Shown here piece after piece: positions 32,366 to 41,197 of a stretch of DNA of 64,000 nucleotides. A program made the position numbers and the translations under genes. How positions within the stretch are numbered: position 1 is the first letter of the stretch; each line of letters starts with the position of its first letter. The notes below the pieces were generated by a model, which worked only from the letters and a program-made list of their open reading frames with translations, was not told the origin of the DNA and ran no database searches. The stretch is from an uncultured Curvibacter sp. (lineage in GTDB: Bacteria > Pseudomonadota > Gammaproteobacteria > Burkholderiales > Burkholderiaceae_C): assembly GCA_903828535.1 (NCBI GenBank), contig CAIKMN010000011.1, forward strand, positions 108,652 to 172,651, written 5' to 3'.

Positions 32366-32383
32366 TGTAAATCTAACTTGACG
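32366..32383. promoter_or_regulatory. PpsR/CrtJ-type box 1 upstream of bchC (one mismatch)
   Basis: TGTAAATCTAACTTGACG matches TGT-N12-ACA except for the last base and overlaps the bchC -35. The next box starts exactly 8 bp later. Confidence 0.7.
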
Positions 32384-32405
32384 TTTATAAATGTCAGAAT
32401 AAAAA
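32378..32405 (+). promoter_or_regulatory. bchC promoter
   Basis: TTGACG (32378-32383), a 16-bp spacer and TAAAAA (32400-32405). The start would fall near 32411-32413, on or beside the bchC ATG, so the message may be leaderless. No SD precedes the ATG. Confidence 0.5.
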
Positions 32406-32409
32406 TACA
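32392..32409. promoter_or_regulatory. PpsR/CrtJ-type box 2 upstream of bchC
   Basis: TGTCAGAATAAAAATACA is an exact TGT-N12-ACA over the predicted -10, ending 3 bases before the bchC ATG. A pair of boxes 8 bp apart at bchC is the arrangement known for CrtJ in Rhodobacter capsulatus. Confidence 0.82.
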
Positions 32410-32412
32410 ACT

Positions 32413-33366
32413 ATGAAATCCCTGGCCGTCGTCTTTGACAACCCGAAACGCCTCTCCCTGCAGACCTTGGCCCTTCCGGCCCTGCAAGAGGGGCAGGTCG
32501 AAGTCGCGGTGCAGTACAGCGGCATCAGCACCGGCACCGAGCGCCTGTTGTGGGATGGCAGCATGCCGGCCTTTCCCGGCATGGGCTACCCCTTGGTTCC
32601 TGGTTACGAGACTGTGGGGAAAGTCACCAAAACGAGAGGCGGCTCTCATTTGAGGGAGGGGCAAACGGTTTTTGTCCCAGGCGCCCACTGCTTCACAGGG
32701 GTCAAAAGTTTGTTTGGGGGGGCCGCGGCCAAGTTGGTCGTGGCAGATTCCAAAATTCTGCCCATCCGGGATTCTTTAGGCGCCGAGGCAGTTTTGATGG
32801 CGCTCGCGGCCACGGCCTACCACGCGGTTTCGGGCGGCGGACAACAAGCGCCGCATCAGCCCCCAGACCTGATCATTGGCCACGGCGTCATGGGCAGGCT
32901 GCTGGCTCGCCTCACCGTGGCAGCTGGCTTTTCACCACCCACCGTTTGGGAAACGCAAGCGGGTCGATCCAATGGCGCTGAAGGCTACCCCGTCGTTCAC
33001 CCCAACGACGACGACCGCAAAGACTACCAAGCCATTTACGACGTCAGTGGGGACGCCACCCTGCTCGATCAATTGATTCAACGACTTCGCCCAGGCGGCG
33101 AGGTCGTCTTGGCCGGTTTTTACAAGCAGAACCTTGCTTTCGCCTACGCGCCGGCCTTCATGCGCGAGGCCCGCATCCGCATTGCGGCTGAATGGAAACG
33201 GCCCGATTTGTTGGCCGTCAATGAACTGATCAACCGCGGGCAACTCTCGCTCGCTGACTTGGTCACTCATCAACAACGATCAGAAACCGCCGCCGATGCG
33301 TATGAAACCGCATTCGGTGACGTGGATTGCCTCAAGATGGTTTTGGACTGGAGTGCCCACGCATGA
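32413..33366 (+). CDS. bchC: Bacteriochlorophyllide a dehydrogenase
   Basis: BchC oxidises the 3-hydroxyethyl group to 3-acetyl, a late step of bacteriochlorophyll a synthesis. The 317-residue product is a zinc-type alcohol dehydrogenase relative: SGISTGTERLLWDGSMP, PLVPGYETVGKV and LIIGHGVMGRLLARL (NAD-binding) are the BchC blocks. The start ATG 32413 has no SD and lies within 3 bases of a PpsR box, suggesting leaderless translation from its own promoter. The end overlaps the bchX start (ATGA). Confidence 0.94.
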   Translation: MKSLAVVFDNPKRLSLQTLALPALQEGQVEVAVQYSGISTGTERLLWDGSMPAFPGMGYPLVPGYETVGKVTKTRGGSHLREGQTVFVPGAHCFTGVKSLFGGAAAKLVVADSKILPIRDSLGAEAVLMALAATAYHAVSGGGQQAPHQPPDLIIGHGVMGRLLARLTVAAGFSPPTVWETQAGRSNGAEGYPVVHPNDDDRKDYQAIYDVSGDATLLDQLIQRLRPGGEVVLAGFYKQNLAFAYAPAFMREARIRIAAEWKRPDLLAVNELINRGQLSLADLVTHQQRSETAADAYETAFGDVDCLKMVLDWSAHA

Positions 33367-34373
33367 AGACTGCATTAACTTCGAATGAACAAGCCATTCA
33401 ATTTGTCGACCGCCTGCGCCAAGAAGCGGCCACGCCATCCGAGCCGGTCGGCACCACTGAGGTGACCAAGGAAACGCAAATCATCGCCATCTACGGCAAA
33501 GGCGGCATTGGCAAAAGTTTTACCTTGGCCAATCTCAGCTACATGATGGCGCAGCAAGGCAAAAAAGTGTTGTTGATTGGCTGTGACCCCAAGAGCGACA
33601 CCACCAGCTTGTTGTTTGGCGGCAGGGCCTGTCCCACCATCATTGAAACCTCTGCCAAGAAAAAATTGGCCGGCGAAGCGGTCTCGATTGGCGATGTCTG
33701 CTTCAAGCGCGACGGGGTCTATGCCATGGAACTCGGCGGCCCTGAGGTGGGTCGAGGCTGCGGGGGCCGCGGCATCATCCATGGTTTTGAACTGCTCGAA
33801 AAGCTCGGCTTTCACGAGTGGGGGTTTGACTACGTTTTATTGGACTTTTTGGGCGACGTGGTCTGCGGTGGCTTTGGACTGCCAATTGCCCGTGACATGT
33901 GCCAAAAAGTGATTGTGGTGGCCAGCAACGATTTGCAATCGCTGTATGTGGCCAACAACGTCTGTTCTGCTGTGGAGTATTTCCGCAAACTCGGCGGCAA
34001 TGTGGGTGTGGCCGGCATGGTCATCAACCGCGACGATGGCACCGGCGAGGCCGCCAACTTTGCGCAAGAGGTCGGTATCCCCATTTTGTCGACGATCCCT
34101 GCAAATGAAGACATCCGCAGGAAAAGCGCCAGCTATGAAATCATTGGCCGCCCCGATTCCGTGTGGGGCCCGATGTTCGAAGAATTGGCCCAAAACGTGG
34201 CGACCTCGGAGCCCATGCGCCCCAAGCCCATGACACAAGACCAACTGCTCGGCCTGTTTGCAGCCAGCGCGGTGGGGCGCGATGTGGTGTTGGAACCTGC
34301 CACGCAGTTTGACATGTGCGGCAGAACCGACGACACCAAGCCGACGCTTGAAGTGGTCTACGACGAAGTCTGA
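33363..34373 (+). CDS. bchX: Chlorophyllide a reductase, iron protein subunit
   Basis: BchX is the ATP-driven electron donor of chlorophyllide a oxidoreductase (with BchY and BchZ), which reduces ring B to bacteriochlorophyllide. The 336-residue NifH-like protein has the P-loop [11 protein letters not shown] near residue 45, GCDPKSDTT, and the two 4Fe-4S cysteines in EVGRGCGGRG and DVVCGGFGLP. ATG 33363 overlaps the bchC stop by four bases; a longer frame from 33327 lies inside bchC. The N-terminal extension of about 40 residues before the P-loop is usual for BchX and separates it from BchL. Confidence 0.96.
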   Translation: MKTALTSNEQAIQFVDRLRQEAATPSEPVGTTEVTKETQIIAIYGKGGIGKSFTLANLSYMMAQQGKKVLLIGCDPKSDTTSLLFGGRACPTIIETSAKKKLAGEAVSIGDVCFKRDGVYAMELGGPEVGRGCGGRGIIHGFELLEKLGFHEWGFDYVLLDFLGDVVCGGFGLPIARDMCQKVIVVASNDLQSLYVANNVCSAVEYFRKLGGNVGVAGMVINRDDGTGEAANFAQEVGIPILSTIPANEDIRRKSASYEIIGRPDSVWGPMFEELAQNVATSEPMRPKPMTQDQLLGLFAASAVGRDVVLEPATQFDMCGRTDDTKPTLEVVYDEV

Positions 34374-34387
34374 AGCCCATCAACGCC

Positions 34388-35956
34388 ATGTCAAAAACCA
34401 TCCCCATCACCGCCCTGGCGGCCCCTCAAACCGGAGGGGTCAGCACGACGCTGGAAGGGGATGGCATGGGTTGCCACTCAGGCGGTGAAAAAATGTTGGC
34501 GGCCGCCAAGGCCTCCGGCAAGTCAGAGGTCTTGCAGCAATATGCCAATGACTATCCGGTGGATCCGAAAGCCGGCCCCCATGACCAACCGCAAAGCATG
34601 TGCCCTGCCTTTGGATCTTTGCGTGTGGGTCTGCGCATGCGCCGAACCGCGACAATTTTATCGGGTTCTGCCTGCTGCGTTTATGGCTTGACCTTCACTT
34701 CGCATTTTTACGGCGCCAAGCGCAGCGTGGGCTATGTACCATTTAATTCTGAATCGCTGGTGACAGGCAAGCTGTTTGAAGACATCCGCGAATCGGTCTA
34801 CAACGAAGCCAATCCCGACAAATACGACGCGATTGTGATCATCAATTTGTGCGTCCCCACGGCCAGTGGCGTGCCCTTGCAATTGCTGCCCAAAGAAATC
34901 AACGGGGTACGGATCATTGGCATTGATGTGCCTGGCTTTGGCGTGCCAACGCATGCCGAAGCCAAAGACATTTTGGCAGGGGCCATGCTCAAGTATGCGC
35001 GCGAAGAAATCACCTCGGGCCCAGTGGCCCTGCCCCGAACCGGCCGCTCTGCCAAACCCACGATCACCTTGCTGGGAGAAATGTTCCCCGCCGATCCGAT
35101 GATCATTGGCCGTCTGTTGGAACCCATGGGTTTAGCAGTTGGCCCGGTGGTGCCCACCCGCGAATGGCGCGAGCTTTATGCGGCCTTGGACTGTTTGGCT
35201 GTGGCCGCCATCCACCCTTTTTACACCGCCAGTATTCGCGAATTTCAGGCGGCTGGCCGGCCCATCATTGGCTCTGCGCCTGTGGGCTTGGCGGGCACGG
35301 ATGCTTGGCTGCAAAACGTGGGGCAAGTGGCCAACGTGCCGCAAGCCCAAATTGACGCTGTTAAAAATGCCATGCGCATGGCCATCCAAGGCGGCTTGGC
35401 CAAATCGCCCATCAAAGGCCGCATCGTGATGAGTGGCTATGAAGGTTCTGAATTGCTGGTGGCCCGGTTGCTGGTGGAAAGCGGGGCTGATTTGCGCTAC
35501 GTCGGCACCGCCTGCCCGCGCACCCCTTGGAGCGCGGAGGACTGCGCCTGGCTCGAAGCCCAAGGTGTGCATGTTCAGTATCGCGCCTCCTTGGAGCAAG
35601 ACTTGGCGGCTTTGCAGGAATGGCGACCCGATTTGGCGATTGGCACCACGCCCTTGGTGCAAGCGGCCAAAGAAAGCAGGACACCGGCTTTGTATTTCAC
35701 CAACCTGATTTCTGCACGCCCCCTGATGGGGCCTGCAGGCGCAGGTTCCTTGGCCCAAGTCATCAACGGCGCCATGGCGAACAAGTCCCGTTTCGAAGCC
35801 ATGAAAGACTTCTTTGGCGAAGCCGGTAGCGGTCATGCAACGGGTATCTGGGAGGCCTCTAAGGGCGTGCCCCAGAGGCGTCCAGAATTTGAAGCGGACA
35901 CCCGCCGTCAGCTCGAGAAGTTGGCCAAAAAACGCCAAGCGGAGGCGATGATCTGA
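34388..35956 (+). CDS. bchY: Chlorophyllide a reductase subunit Y
   Basis: BchY forms the catalytic heterotetramer with BchZ and holds cysteine ligands of the bridging 4Fe-4S cluster. The 522-residue NifD/BchN-like protein contains [12 protein letters not shown] near residue 30, [17 protein letters not shown] and [12 protein letters not shown] (cluster cysteines). The C-terminal half shows the repeat fold with LGEMFPADP and [14 protein letters not shown] segments. It starts 14 bases after bchX and its stop overlaps the bchZ start (TGATG), as expected for a stoichiometric complex. Confidence 0.95.
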   Translation: MSKTIPITALAAPQTGGVSTTLEGDGMGCHSGGEKMLAAAKASGKSEVLQQYANDYPVDPKAGPHDQPQSMCPAFGSLRVGLRMRRTATILSGSACCVYGLTFTSHFYGAKRSVGYVPFNSESLVTGKLFEDIRESVYNEANPDKYDAIVIINLCVPTASGVPLQLLPKEINGVRIIGIDVPGFGVPTHAEAKDILAGAMLKYAREEITSGPVALPRTGRSAKPTITLLGEMFPADPMIIGRLLEPMGLAVGPVVPTREWRELYAALDCLAVAAIHPFYTASIREFQAAGRPIIGSAPVGLAGTDAWLQNVGQVANVPQAQIDAVKNAMRMAIQGGLAKSPIKGRIVMSGYEGSELLVARLLVESGADLRYVGTACPRTPWSAEDCAWLEAQGVHVQYRASLEQDLAALQEWRPDLAIGTTPLVQAAKESRTPALYFTNLISARPLMGPAGAGSLAQVINGAMANKSRFEAMKDFFGEAGSGHATGIWEASKGVPQRRPEFEADTRRQLEKLAKKRQAEAMI

Positions 35957-37422
35957 TGTTGGTACTCGACCACGATCGCGCTGGTGGCTATTGGGGAGCC
36001 TTTTATGTTTTCACCGCCATCAAAGGCTTGCAAGTGGTCATTGATGGTCCGGTGGGCTGCGAAAACCTTCCCGTGACTTCGGTGTTGCACTACACCGACG
36101 CCCTGCCCCCTCATGAATTGCCGATTGTCGTAACGGGGTTGGCCGAAGAGCAACTCGGGCGTGAAGGCACCGAAGGGGCGATGCGCCGAGCGCATGCGGT
36201 CTTGAACCCTGATCTGCCAGCGGTCGTCGTGACAGGTTCGATTGCCGAAATGATTGGTGGTGGCGTCACCCCAGAAGGCACGAACCTGCAGCGCTTTTTA
36301 CCCCGCACCATTGATGAAGACCAATGGCAATGTGCCAACCGAGCGATGTACTGGCTGTGGCAGCAATACGGTCTCAAGCAAGTTCCCAAACGGGAGCGCA
36401 AAACCGGTGAGCGCCCTAGGGTGAACATCATCGGGCCGTCCTACGGCGCCTTCAACTGCCCCAGCGATTTGGCTGAAATCAGGCGCTTGGTGAATGGCAT
36501 TGGGGCTGAGGTGAATGAAGTCTTTCCGCTGGGCTCACACGTCGCTGATGTCTCGCGGCTGGTGGATGCCGATGTGAACATTTGCATGTACCGCGAATTC
36601 GGTCGCCTGTTGTGCGAAGCGCTGGAGCGTCCTTATTTGCAAGCGCCGATTGGTTTGCACAGCACTACGAAGTTTTTGCGCTCTCTGGGTGACTTGTTGG
36701 GCTTGGACCCCGAGCCCTTCATTGAACGCGAGAAGCACAGCACCATCAAACCCATTTGGGATTTGTGGCGCTCCGTCACGCAAGACTTTTTTGCCACCGC
36801 CAATTTCGGCGTGGTGGCCAACGAAACCTACACGCGGGGCATCCGTCATTTCTTAGAAGACGAAATGGGAATGCCTTGCAATTTTGCGATCGCTCGGGTC
36901 GCAGGCGCCAAAACCGACAACGCAGAAGTGCGCCGATTGGTCACAGAAAAAACGCCCATGGTGCTTTATGGCAGCTACAACGAGCGCATCTATTTGGCCG
37001 AATGTGGTGGCGGCTCCATGATGAAAACCAGTTTCATCCCCGCCAGCTTTCCGCTGCCCCTGATCCGTCGCCACACCGGAACGCCCTTCATGGGCTATGC
37101 CGGCGCCACTTACATCATTCAAGAGTTCTGCAACGGGCTCTTCGACGCGCTTTTCCACATCCTGCCTTTGGGGACTGAGCTCGACAAGATCGAGGCCACA
37201 CTGGGCCGTTCGGGCCCTGAGTCCACGCTGCCGTGGGAAGCCAAAGCGCAAGAAAAATTGGAAGCCTTGCTGGAACAGCAACCTGTCTTGGTTCGCATTT
37301 CAGCCGCTAAAAAGATGCGCGATCAGGCTGAAAGAGACGCCCGAGAGCGGGGTCAACCTCAGGTGGAAGCCAAGAGGTTTGGTGAATTGTTCGGAATAAA
37401 AGAAATGGAAGTGTCTGCATGA
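35956..37422 (+). CDS. bchZ: Chlorophyllide a reductase subunit Z
   Basis: BchZ is the partner of BchY in ring-B reduction. The 488-residue NifK/BchB-like product begins [20 protein letters not shown] and carries the cluster cysteine in [14 protein letters not shown] near residue 35. It also has [14 protein letters not shown] and a charged C-terminal region ([13 protein letters not shown]). Translation is probably coupled to bchY through the one-base overlap. The stop overlaps the ATG of a short ORF that leads into the puf genes, so the crt-bch-puf superoperon appears unbroken. Confidence 0.95.
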   Translation: MLVLDHDRAGGYWGAFYVFTAIKGLQVVIDGPVGCENLPVTSVLHYTDALPPHELPIVVTGLAEEQLGREGTEGAMRRAHAVLNPDLPAVVVTGSIAEMIGGGVTPEGTNLQRFLPRTIDEDQWQCANRAMYWLWQQYGLKQVPKRERKTGERPRVNIIGPSYGAFNCPSDLAEIRRLVNGIGAEVNEVFPLGSHVADVSRLVDADVNICMYREFGRLLCEALERPYLQAPIGLHSTTKFLRSLGDLLGLDPEPFIEREKHSTIKPIWDLWRSVTQDFFATANFGVVANETYTRGIRHFLEDEMGMPCNFAIARVAGAKTDNAEVRRLVTEKTPMVLYGSYNERIYLAECGGGSMMKTSFIPASFPLPLIRRHTGTPFMGYAGATYIIQEFCNGLFDALFHILPLGTELDKIEATLGRSGPESTLPWEAKAQEKLEALLEQQPVLVRISAAKKMRDQAERDARERGQPQVEAKRFGELFGIKEMEVSA

Positions 37423-37553
37423 AAGAGGCATGCCATTTTTGTAAATCCGTTCAATCCTTCGGCTTGTCCGGGGGGTCATCTGCGGGGGTGTTCACACCTT
37501 TGCAGTCCGTCCTGAGCCCTTTGGGCGAGGGGTTTCGCCGTAAGGCATTTTGA
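37419..37553 (+). CDS. Short ORF coupled to bchZ, ahead of pufB (44 aa, possible leader peptide)
   Basis: Not recognised. An ATG at 37419 overlaps the bchZ stop (ATGA) and opens 44 codons beginning [14 protein letters not shown]. The TGA at 37551 overlaps the start of the pufB ribosome binding site (TGAAAGAGG). It occupies the slot of pufQ in Rhodobacter but lacks a membrane helix and does not resemble PufQ. It has a CxxC pair (Cys5 and Cys8). An 11-bp repeat TGAAAGAGGCA brackets it (37420-37430 and 37551-37561). It may be a leader peptide that couples bchZ and pufB translation, or chance. Confidence 0.35.
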   Translation: MKEACHFCKSVQSFGLSGGSSAGVFTPLQSVLSPLGEGFRRKAF

Positions 37554-37566
37554 AAGAGGCAAAACT

Positions 37567-37710
37567 ATGACTGATGCAGCTAACCCCTCGGGGCTGACAG
37601 ACGAAGAAGCCCAAGAGTTCCACCAGTACTACATCCAGGGTTACCTGTTGTGGGCGGCTGGCGCTCTCTTCGCCCACAGCTTGGTGTGGATCTGGCGTCC
37701 TTGGTTCTAA
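37567..37710 (+). CDS. pufB: LH1 antenna beta polypeptide
   Basis: The 47-residue protein has the complete beta signature. An N-terminal amphipathic stretch ([11 protein letters not shown]) is followed by one membrane helix and the C-terminal [12 protein letters not shown]. His37 follows A-x3 and binds bacteriochlorophyll, with the conserved second His18 residues before it (His19). The SD AAAGAGG lies 7 bases upstream of ATG 37567. It pairs with PufA in the LH1 ring around the reaction centre in the photosynthetic membrane. Confidence 0.95.
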   Translation: MTDAANPSGLTDEEAQEFHQYYIQGYLLWAAGALFAHSLVWIWRPWF

Positions 37711-37734
37711 ACGACTAAAGCAAGAGGTGTATTG

Positions 37735-37959
37735 ATGACTAATCTCAAAACAAACAACGAGCGTTCTGCTTCCTTTAGCCATGAGGACGGTGAAGGGATG
37801 CTTTTCATGATGCTTTTTGTCGTGTTCTTGGCCGTGGCTTTGGTTGGACATTTGCTGACCATGAATTGGCGCAGTTGGCTTCCTGGAGCTGAAGATTCCT
37901 TGAGCACCGTTGAAGGGGTCAAGTCGTCTGTATACACCGTCATTTCTCAATTGACTTAA
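37735..37959 (+). CDS. Single-helix LH-beta-like polypeptide between pufB and pufA (unrecognised)
   Basis: The 74-residue product comprises a polar N-terminus, one hydrophobic helix at about residues 22-43, then ALVGHLLTMNWRSWLPG and a 25-residue polar tail. A35-x3-H39 followed by Trp at +6 and +9 reproduces the LH beta spacing (compare [10 protein letters not shown] in PufB). It differs in having Ser where beta has Pro, no His at -18 (Gly21), and longer ends. A strong SD (AAGAGGTG) sits 5 bases before ATG 37735. I know no gene at this position in the standard pufBALMC order. It may be an antenna variant or an RC-LH1 accessory subunit. Confidence 0.8.
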   Translation: MTNLKTNNERSASFSHEDGEGMLFMMLFVVFLAVALVGHLLTMNWRSWLPGAEDSLSTVEGVKSSVYTVISQLT

Positions 37960-37973
37960 GAAAGGAAATTCCT

Positions 37974-38171
37974 ATGTGGCGCATTTGGCGTGTGATAGAT
38001 CCTCGCAAAGCGATCGTCCTGACCGGACTCTTGATTGCTTTTATCTCAGCAACGATTCACCTGGTCATGATCAGTACCGATCGTTACAACCTCAACAGCT
38101 GGCATCCCGATACGGCCAAAGCCGCAGCGGCCAATGCACCAGCGCAAAACGCTGGCTTACCCCAAAAGTAA
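37974..38171 (+). CDS. pufA: LH1 antenna alpha polypeptide
   Basis: The 65-residue product starts MWRIWRVIDPRKAIVLTGLL, the classic LH1-alpha N-terminus with the membrane-interface Trp residues. A single helix contains the bacteriochlorophyll ligand His in ISATIHLVMISTDRYN, and an Ala/Pro-rich C-terminal extension follows. The A of the usual A-x3-H is Ser here. The SD AAAGGAA lies 7 bases upstream. The separation from pufB by a 225-base gene is unusual, because pufB and pufA are normally adjacent. Confidence 0.95.
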   Translation: MWRIWRVIDPRKAIVLTGLLIAFISATIHLVMISTDRYNLNSWHPDTAKAAAANAPAQNAGLPQK

Positions 38172-38189
38172 GCCCAGTGTGTTTTGTTT

Positions 38190-38230
38190 GGACAGGCGCT
38201 ATCGCTCCATTTTGGACGGGGCGTCTGTTC
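38190..38230 (+). promoter_or_regulatory. Intercistronic hairpin between pufA and pufL
   Basis: GGACAGGCGC (38190-38199) pairs with GCGTCTGTTC (38221-38230, two G-U pairs), with an inner TCCA/TGGA stem, and is followed by an AT-rich TCTAAATTTTT. In purple bacteria such a structure between pufA and pufL lets LH1 mRNA outlast reaction-centre mRNA, setting the antenna to reaction-centre ratio. A partial terminator role is also possible. Confidence 0.7.
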
Positions 38231-38295
38231 TCTAAATTTTTACATTCAAGTCTAGAAGACCCCGTAAAAAAATCAATCGGTCGGAGGATGCCACT

Positions 38296-39123
38296 ATGAC
38301 GATGTTAAGTTTTGAACGTAAATACCGCGTCCGCGGCGGTACCCTATTTGGGGGTGACCTGTTTGATTTTTGGGTGGGTCCTTTCTACGTTGGATTCTTC
38401 GGAATCACCACTCTATTTTTTGCCCTTACCGGCACCATGATGATTTTGTGGGGCGCCGCGATGGGGCCCACTTGGAATCTCTGGCAAATCAGTATTGCGC
38501 CGCCTGACATTGCTTATGGGTTGCGATTTGCCCCCCTAATGGCCGGTGGTCTGTGGCAGTTGATCACGATCTGTGCGATCGGTGCCTTTGTCTCTTGGGC
38601 CTTACGCGAGGTTGAAATTTGTCGCAAATTGGGCATGGGCCTGCATGTGCCCGTGGCTTTCGGAATGGCCATCTTGGCTTATGTCAGTTTGCAAGTCATT
38701 CGCCCTGTTTTGATGGGCGCTTGGGGACACGCCTTTCCTTATGGCATCTACAGCCACTTGGACTGGGTCAGCAACACAGCCTACCAATACCTGCACTTCC
38801 ACTACAACCCCTGGCACATGATTGCGGCCAGCTTGTTCTTTGCCACGGTGTTGGCTTTGTCGATGCACGGCGGCTTGGTCTTGTCAGCCACCAACCCAGG
38901 CCACGGCCAAACCGTCAAAACACCCGAGCACGAAGACACGTTTTTCCGGGACTTGATAGGCTACTCCGTCGGCACCTTGGGCATTCACCGCCTGGGTCTG
39001 TTCATGGCACTGGCTGGGGTCTGGTTCGGCATCGTTTGTATCGTGGTGAGTGGCCCCTTCTGGACAGGCGCTTGGCCTGAGTGGTGGGGCTGGTGGCTCA
39101 ACATGCCCATTTGGCGCCCTTGA
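38296..39123 (+). CDS. pufL: Photosynthetic reaction centre L subunit
   Basis: PufL forms, with PufM, the membrane core that binds the special pair, bacteriopheophytins, QA/QB and iron. The 275-residue protein has five hydrophobic helices and begins [21 protein letters not shown] after a short lead. The segment [24 protein letters not shown] carries the special-pair histidine, and [11 protein letters not shown] and GIHRLGLF carry the iron histidines. The SD CGGAGG is 8 bases before ATG 38296; ATG 38302 is the alternative. The unit continues into pufM after 21 bases. Confidence 0.97.
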   Translation: MTMLSFERKYRVRGGTLFGGDLFDFWVGPFYVGFFGITTLFFALTGTMMILWGAAMGPTWNLWQISIAPPDIAYGLRFAPLMAGGLWQLITICAIGAFVSWALREVEICRKLGMGLHVPVAFGMAILAYVSLQVIRPVLMGAWGHAFPYGIYSHLDWVSNTAYQYLHFHYNPWHMIAASLFFATVLALSMHGGLVLSATNPGHGQTVKTPEHEDTFFRDLIGYSVGTLGIHRLGLFMALAGVWFGIVCIVVSGPFWTGAWPEWWGWWLNMPIWRP

Positions 39124-39144
39124 TGGCTAGCAGAGGAAATTGAA

Positions 39145-40119
39145 ATGGCCCAATACCAAAATCTTTTTACATCCGTCCAGCCTGTCGGCCCATTGCATGA
39201 CGGCATCGCCCTGCCCCAGGGCGATGACAAACGCTTAGGTCAACCGTTTTTGTTGCACCTGCTGGGTCGCATTGGCAACGCCCAAATCGGCCCCGTTTAT
39301 TTGGGGACCTTGGGTTTGGCGTCCCTGATCTTCGGCATCGCCGCCTTCAACATCATTGGCTTCAACATGTTGGCGTCGGTGGATTGGAATCCTATCCAAC
39401 TGATTCGCCAGTTGTTTTGGCTGGCACTCGAGCCACCGGCCCCTGCCTATGGCTTGAGCTTCCCACCTTTGGCCAAAGGCGGTTGGTGGTTGATCGTCGG
39501 CTTGATGCTGACGGCTTCAATTTTGTTGTGGTGGGCTCGCACCTACCGACGTGCACGCCAATTGGGTCTCGGTACCCACGTGGCTTGGGCGTTTGCAGCG
39601 GCGATTTGGCTCTATCTTGTTTGCGGTTTTTTCCGCCCCATCATGATGGGCAGCTGGTCTGAGGCGGTGCCTTTTGGCATCTTCCCGCACCTGGACTGGG
39701 TGTCGGCCCTTTCTCTGCGTTACGGTAACTTGTTCTACAACCCGTTCCATGCGCTGTCGATCGTGTTTTTGTACGGATCGGTGCTGCTGTTTGCCATGCA
39801 CGGCGCGACCATTTTGGCGGTCAGTCGGTACGGCGGTGAGCGTGAAATTGAGCAAATCGTCGACCGTGGCACTGCCTCCGAAAGAGCGGCTTTGTTCTGG
39901 CGTTGGACCATGGGCTTTAACGCCACGATGGAGTCCATTCACCGCTGGGCTTGGTGGTTTGCAGTGCTCTGTCCTTTGGTGGGCGGCATTGGCATCTTGC
40001 TGACCGGCACCGTCGTTGACAACTGGTACTTGTGGTCGGTCAAACACCACGTCGTCCCCGCCTATCCCTTGGGCAACCCCATCGTGGTGGACCCAGCACT
40101 TGTGGGAGTGAAACCATGA
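39145..40119 (+). CDS. pufM: Photosynthetic reaction centre M subunit
   Basis: The 324-residue product is the five-helix partner of PufL. Key elements are the N-terminal QNLFTSVQ extension and [27 protein letters not shown] with the special-pair His. The iron-ligand histidines follow, in [11 protein letters not shown] and [14 protein letters not shown], with Glu between them ([11 protein letters not shown]) as the usual Fe ligand. The C-terminus [19 protein letters not shown] matches betaproteobacterial PufM that carries a cytochrome subunit. The stop overlaps pufC (ATGA). Confidence 0.97.
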   Translation: MAQYQNLFTSVQPVGPLHDGIALPQGDDKRLGQPFLLHLLGRIGNAQIGPVYLGTLGLASLIFGIAAFNIIGFNMLASVDWNPIQLIRQLFWLALEPPAPAYGLSFPPLAKGGWWLIVGLMLTASILLWWARTYRRARQLGLGTHVAWAFAAAIWLYLVCGFFRPIMMGSWSEAVPFGIFPHLDWVSALSLRYGNLFYNPFHALSIVFLYGSVLLFAMHGATILAVSRYGGEREIEQIVDRGTASERAALFWRWTMGFNATMESIHRWAWWFAVLCPLVGGIGILLTGTVVDNWYLWSVKHHVVPAYPLGNPIVVDPALVGVKP

Positions 40120-41135
40120 AGAATCTGATCAAAACAATGCTGTGTCTGGGCGCGGCTCTGCTGCTCTCTGGGTGTGAGAGACCCCCGATTGCCACCGTGC
40201 AAACAGGCTACCGCGGCACCGGGATGGAGCAGGTTTACAACCCGCGAACCTTGGCACAACAGGCACCGCTGAATCAGGCCCCGGTGGCCCCTGAGGCCGC
40301 TTCGGCTGAAGGCCCCAAGGCCAAAGACGTCTACAAAAATGTGCAGGTGTTGGGCGATCTCAGTGTCGGCCAATTTGCCCGCCACATGACCTCCATTGCG
40401 CAATGGGTGGCGCCCGATGTCGGCTGTTCTTATTGCCACAACCCGCAAGACTTTGCCGATGACAGCAAGTACACCAAGGTGGTGGCGCGTCGCATGATCC
40501 AAATGACGCAGCACGTCAACCAAGATTGGAAAGCACACGTTTCAGAAACCGGCGTGACCTGCTACACCTGCCACCGCGGCAACCACATTCCAAAAAATGT
40601 GTGGACAGCGCCAAAAGACCGCAAATACGCGAGCAGTTTGTTAGGCGATTTGGCAGGTCAAAACTTGGCCTCTAAAGAAGCCGGCTTGACGTCGCTGCCC
40701 TTTGATCCTTTTTCGTCCTATTTGATGGACAACAAAGCCATTCGCGTCAACGGACAAGAAGCCATGGCCGGTGTGGGCTCCTATGCCAACCGCGCGTCTT
40801 TGAAACAGACGGAGCACACCTACTCGCTGATGGTGCACATGTCGGAATCATTAGGCGTGAATTGCACCTATTGCCACAACACCCGAAACTTCGCTTCTTG
40901 GGAAGAATCTCGGCCCCAGCGTGTCACTGCTTGGCACGGCATTCGGATGACACGTGACTTGAACAACGAGTACATGACGCCGCTGACCAGCCAATTCCCC
41001 ACTGAGCGACTCGGACCCCATGGCGATGTTGCCAAGGTCAATTGCAGCACTTGCCACCAAGGCGCCTTCAAGCCTTTGTATGGCGCTGCCATGGCTAAAG
41101 ATTTTCCTGAATTGTTGACGCTAGCAAAGCCTTAA
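40116..41135 (+). CDS. pufC: Reaction centre tetraheme cytochrome c subunit
   Basis: PufC re-reduces the oxidised special pair from the periplasmic side. The 339-residue lipoprotein has signal [20 protein letters not shown] with lipid-anchored Cys20 and four haem c sites (CSYCH, CYTCH, CTYCH and CSTCH). Met ligands lie on helices before each site ([24 protein letters not shown]). ATG 40116 overlaps the pufM stop by four bases; the longer frame from 40032 lies inside pufM and has no signal peptide. A strong terminator follows. Confidence 0.96.
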   Translation: MKNLIKTMLCLGAALLLSGCERPPIATVQTGYRGTGMEQVYNPRTLAQQAPLNQAPVAPEAASAEGPKAKDVYKNVQVLGDLSVGQFARHMTSIAQWVAPDVGCSYCHNPQDFADDSKYTKVVARRMIQMTQHVNQDWKAHVSETGVTCYTCHRGNHIPKNVWTAPKDRKYASSLLGDLAGQNLASKEAGLTSLPFDPFSSYLMDNKAIRVNGQEAMAGVGSYANRASLKQTEHTYSLMVHMSESLGVNCTYCHNTRNFASWEESRPQRVTAWHGIRMTRDLNNEYMTPLTSQFPTERLGPHGDVAKVNCSTCHQGAFKPLYGAAMAKDFPELLTLAKP

Positions 41136-41149
41136 GCTTTGCACCTCAT

Positions 41150-41185
41150 AAGGCCTGTCACTGCCAAGGGACAGGCCTTTTTTTT
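41150..41185 (+). terminator. Rho-independent terminator after pufC
   Basis: AAGGCCTGTC (41150-41159) and GACAGGCCTT (41170-41179) form a perfect 10-bp stem with a 10-base loop and a T8 run. It ends the puf transcript and separates it from crtA 13 bases later. Confidence 0.9.
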
Positions 41186-41197
41186 AGAATCAACACC

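Noticed and set aside
37419..37553. pufQ at its usual place between bchZ and pufB
   Set aside because: The short ORF has no membrane helix and no similarity to PufQ, so I describe it only as a coupled leader-type ORF.
37735..37959. Calling the extra puf gene pufX or a second pufA
   Set aside because: Position (before pufA), the beta-type Trp spacing after His39 and the lack of the alpha N-terminal WRIW...DPR motif argue against both.
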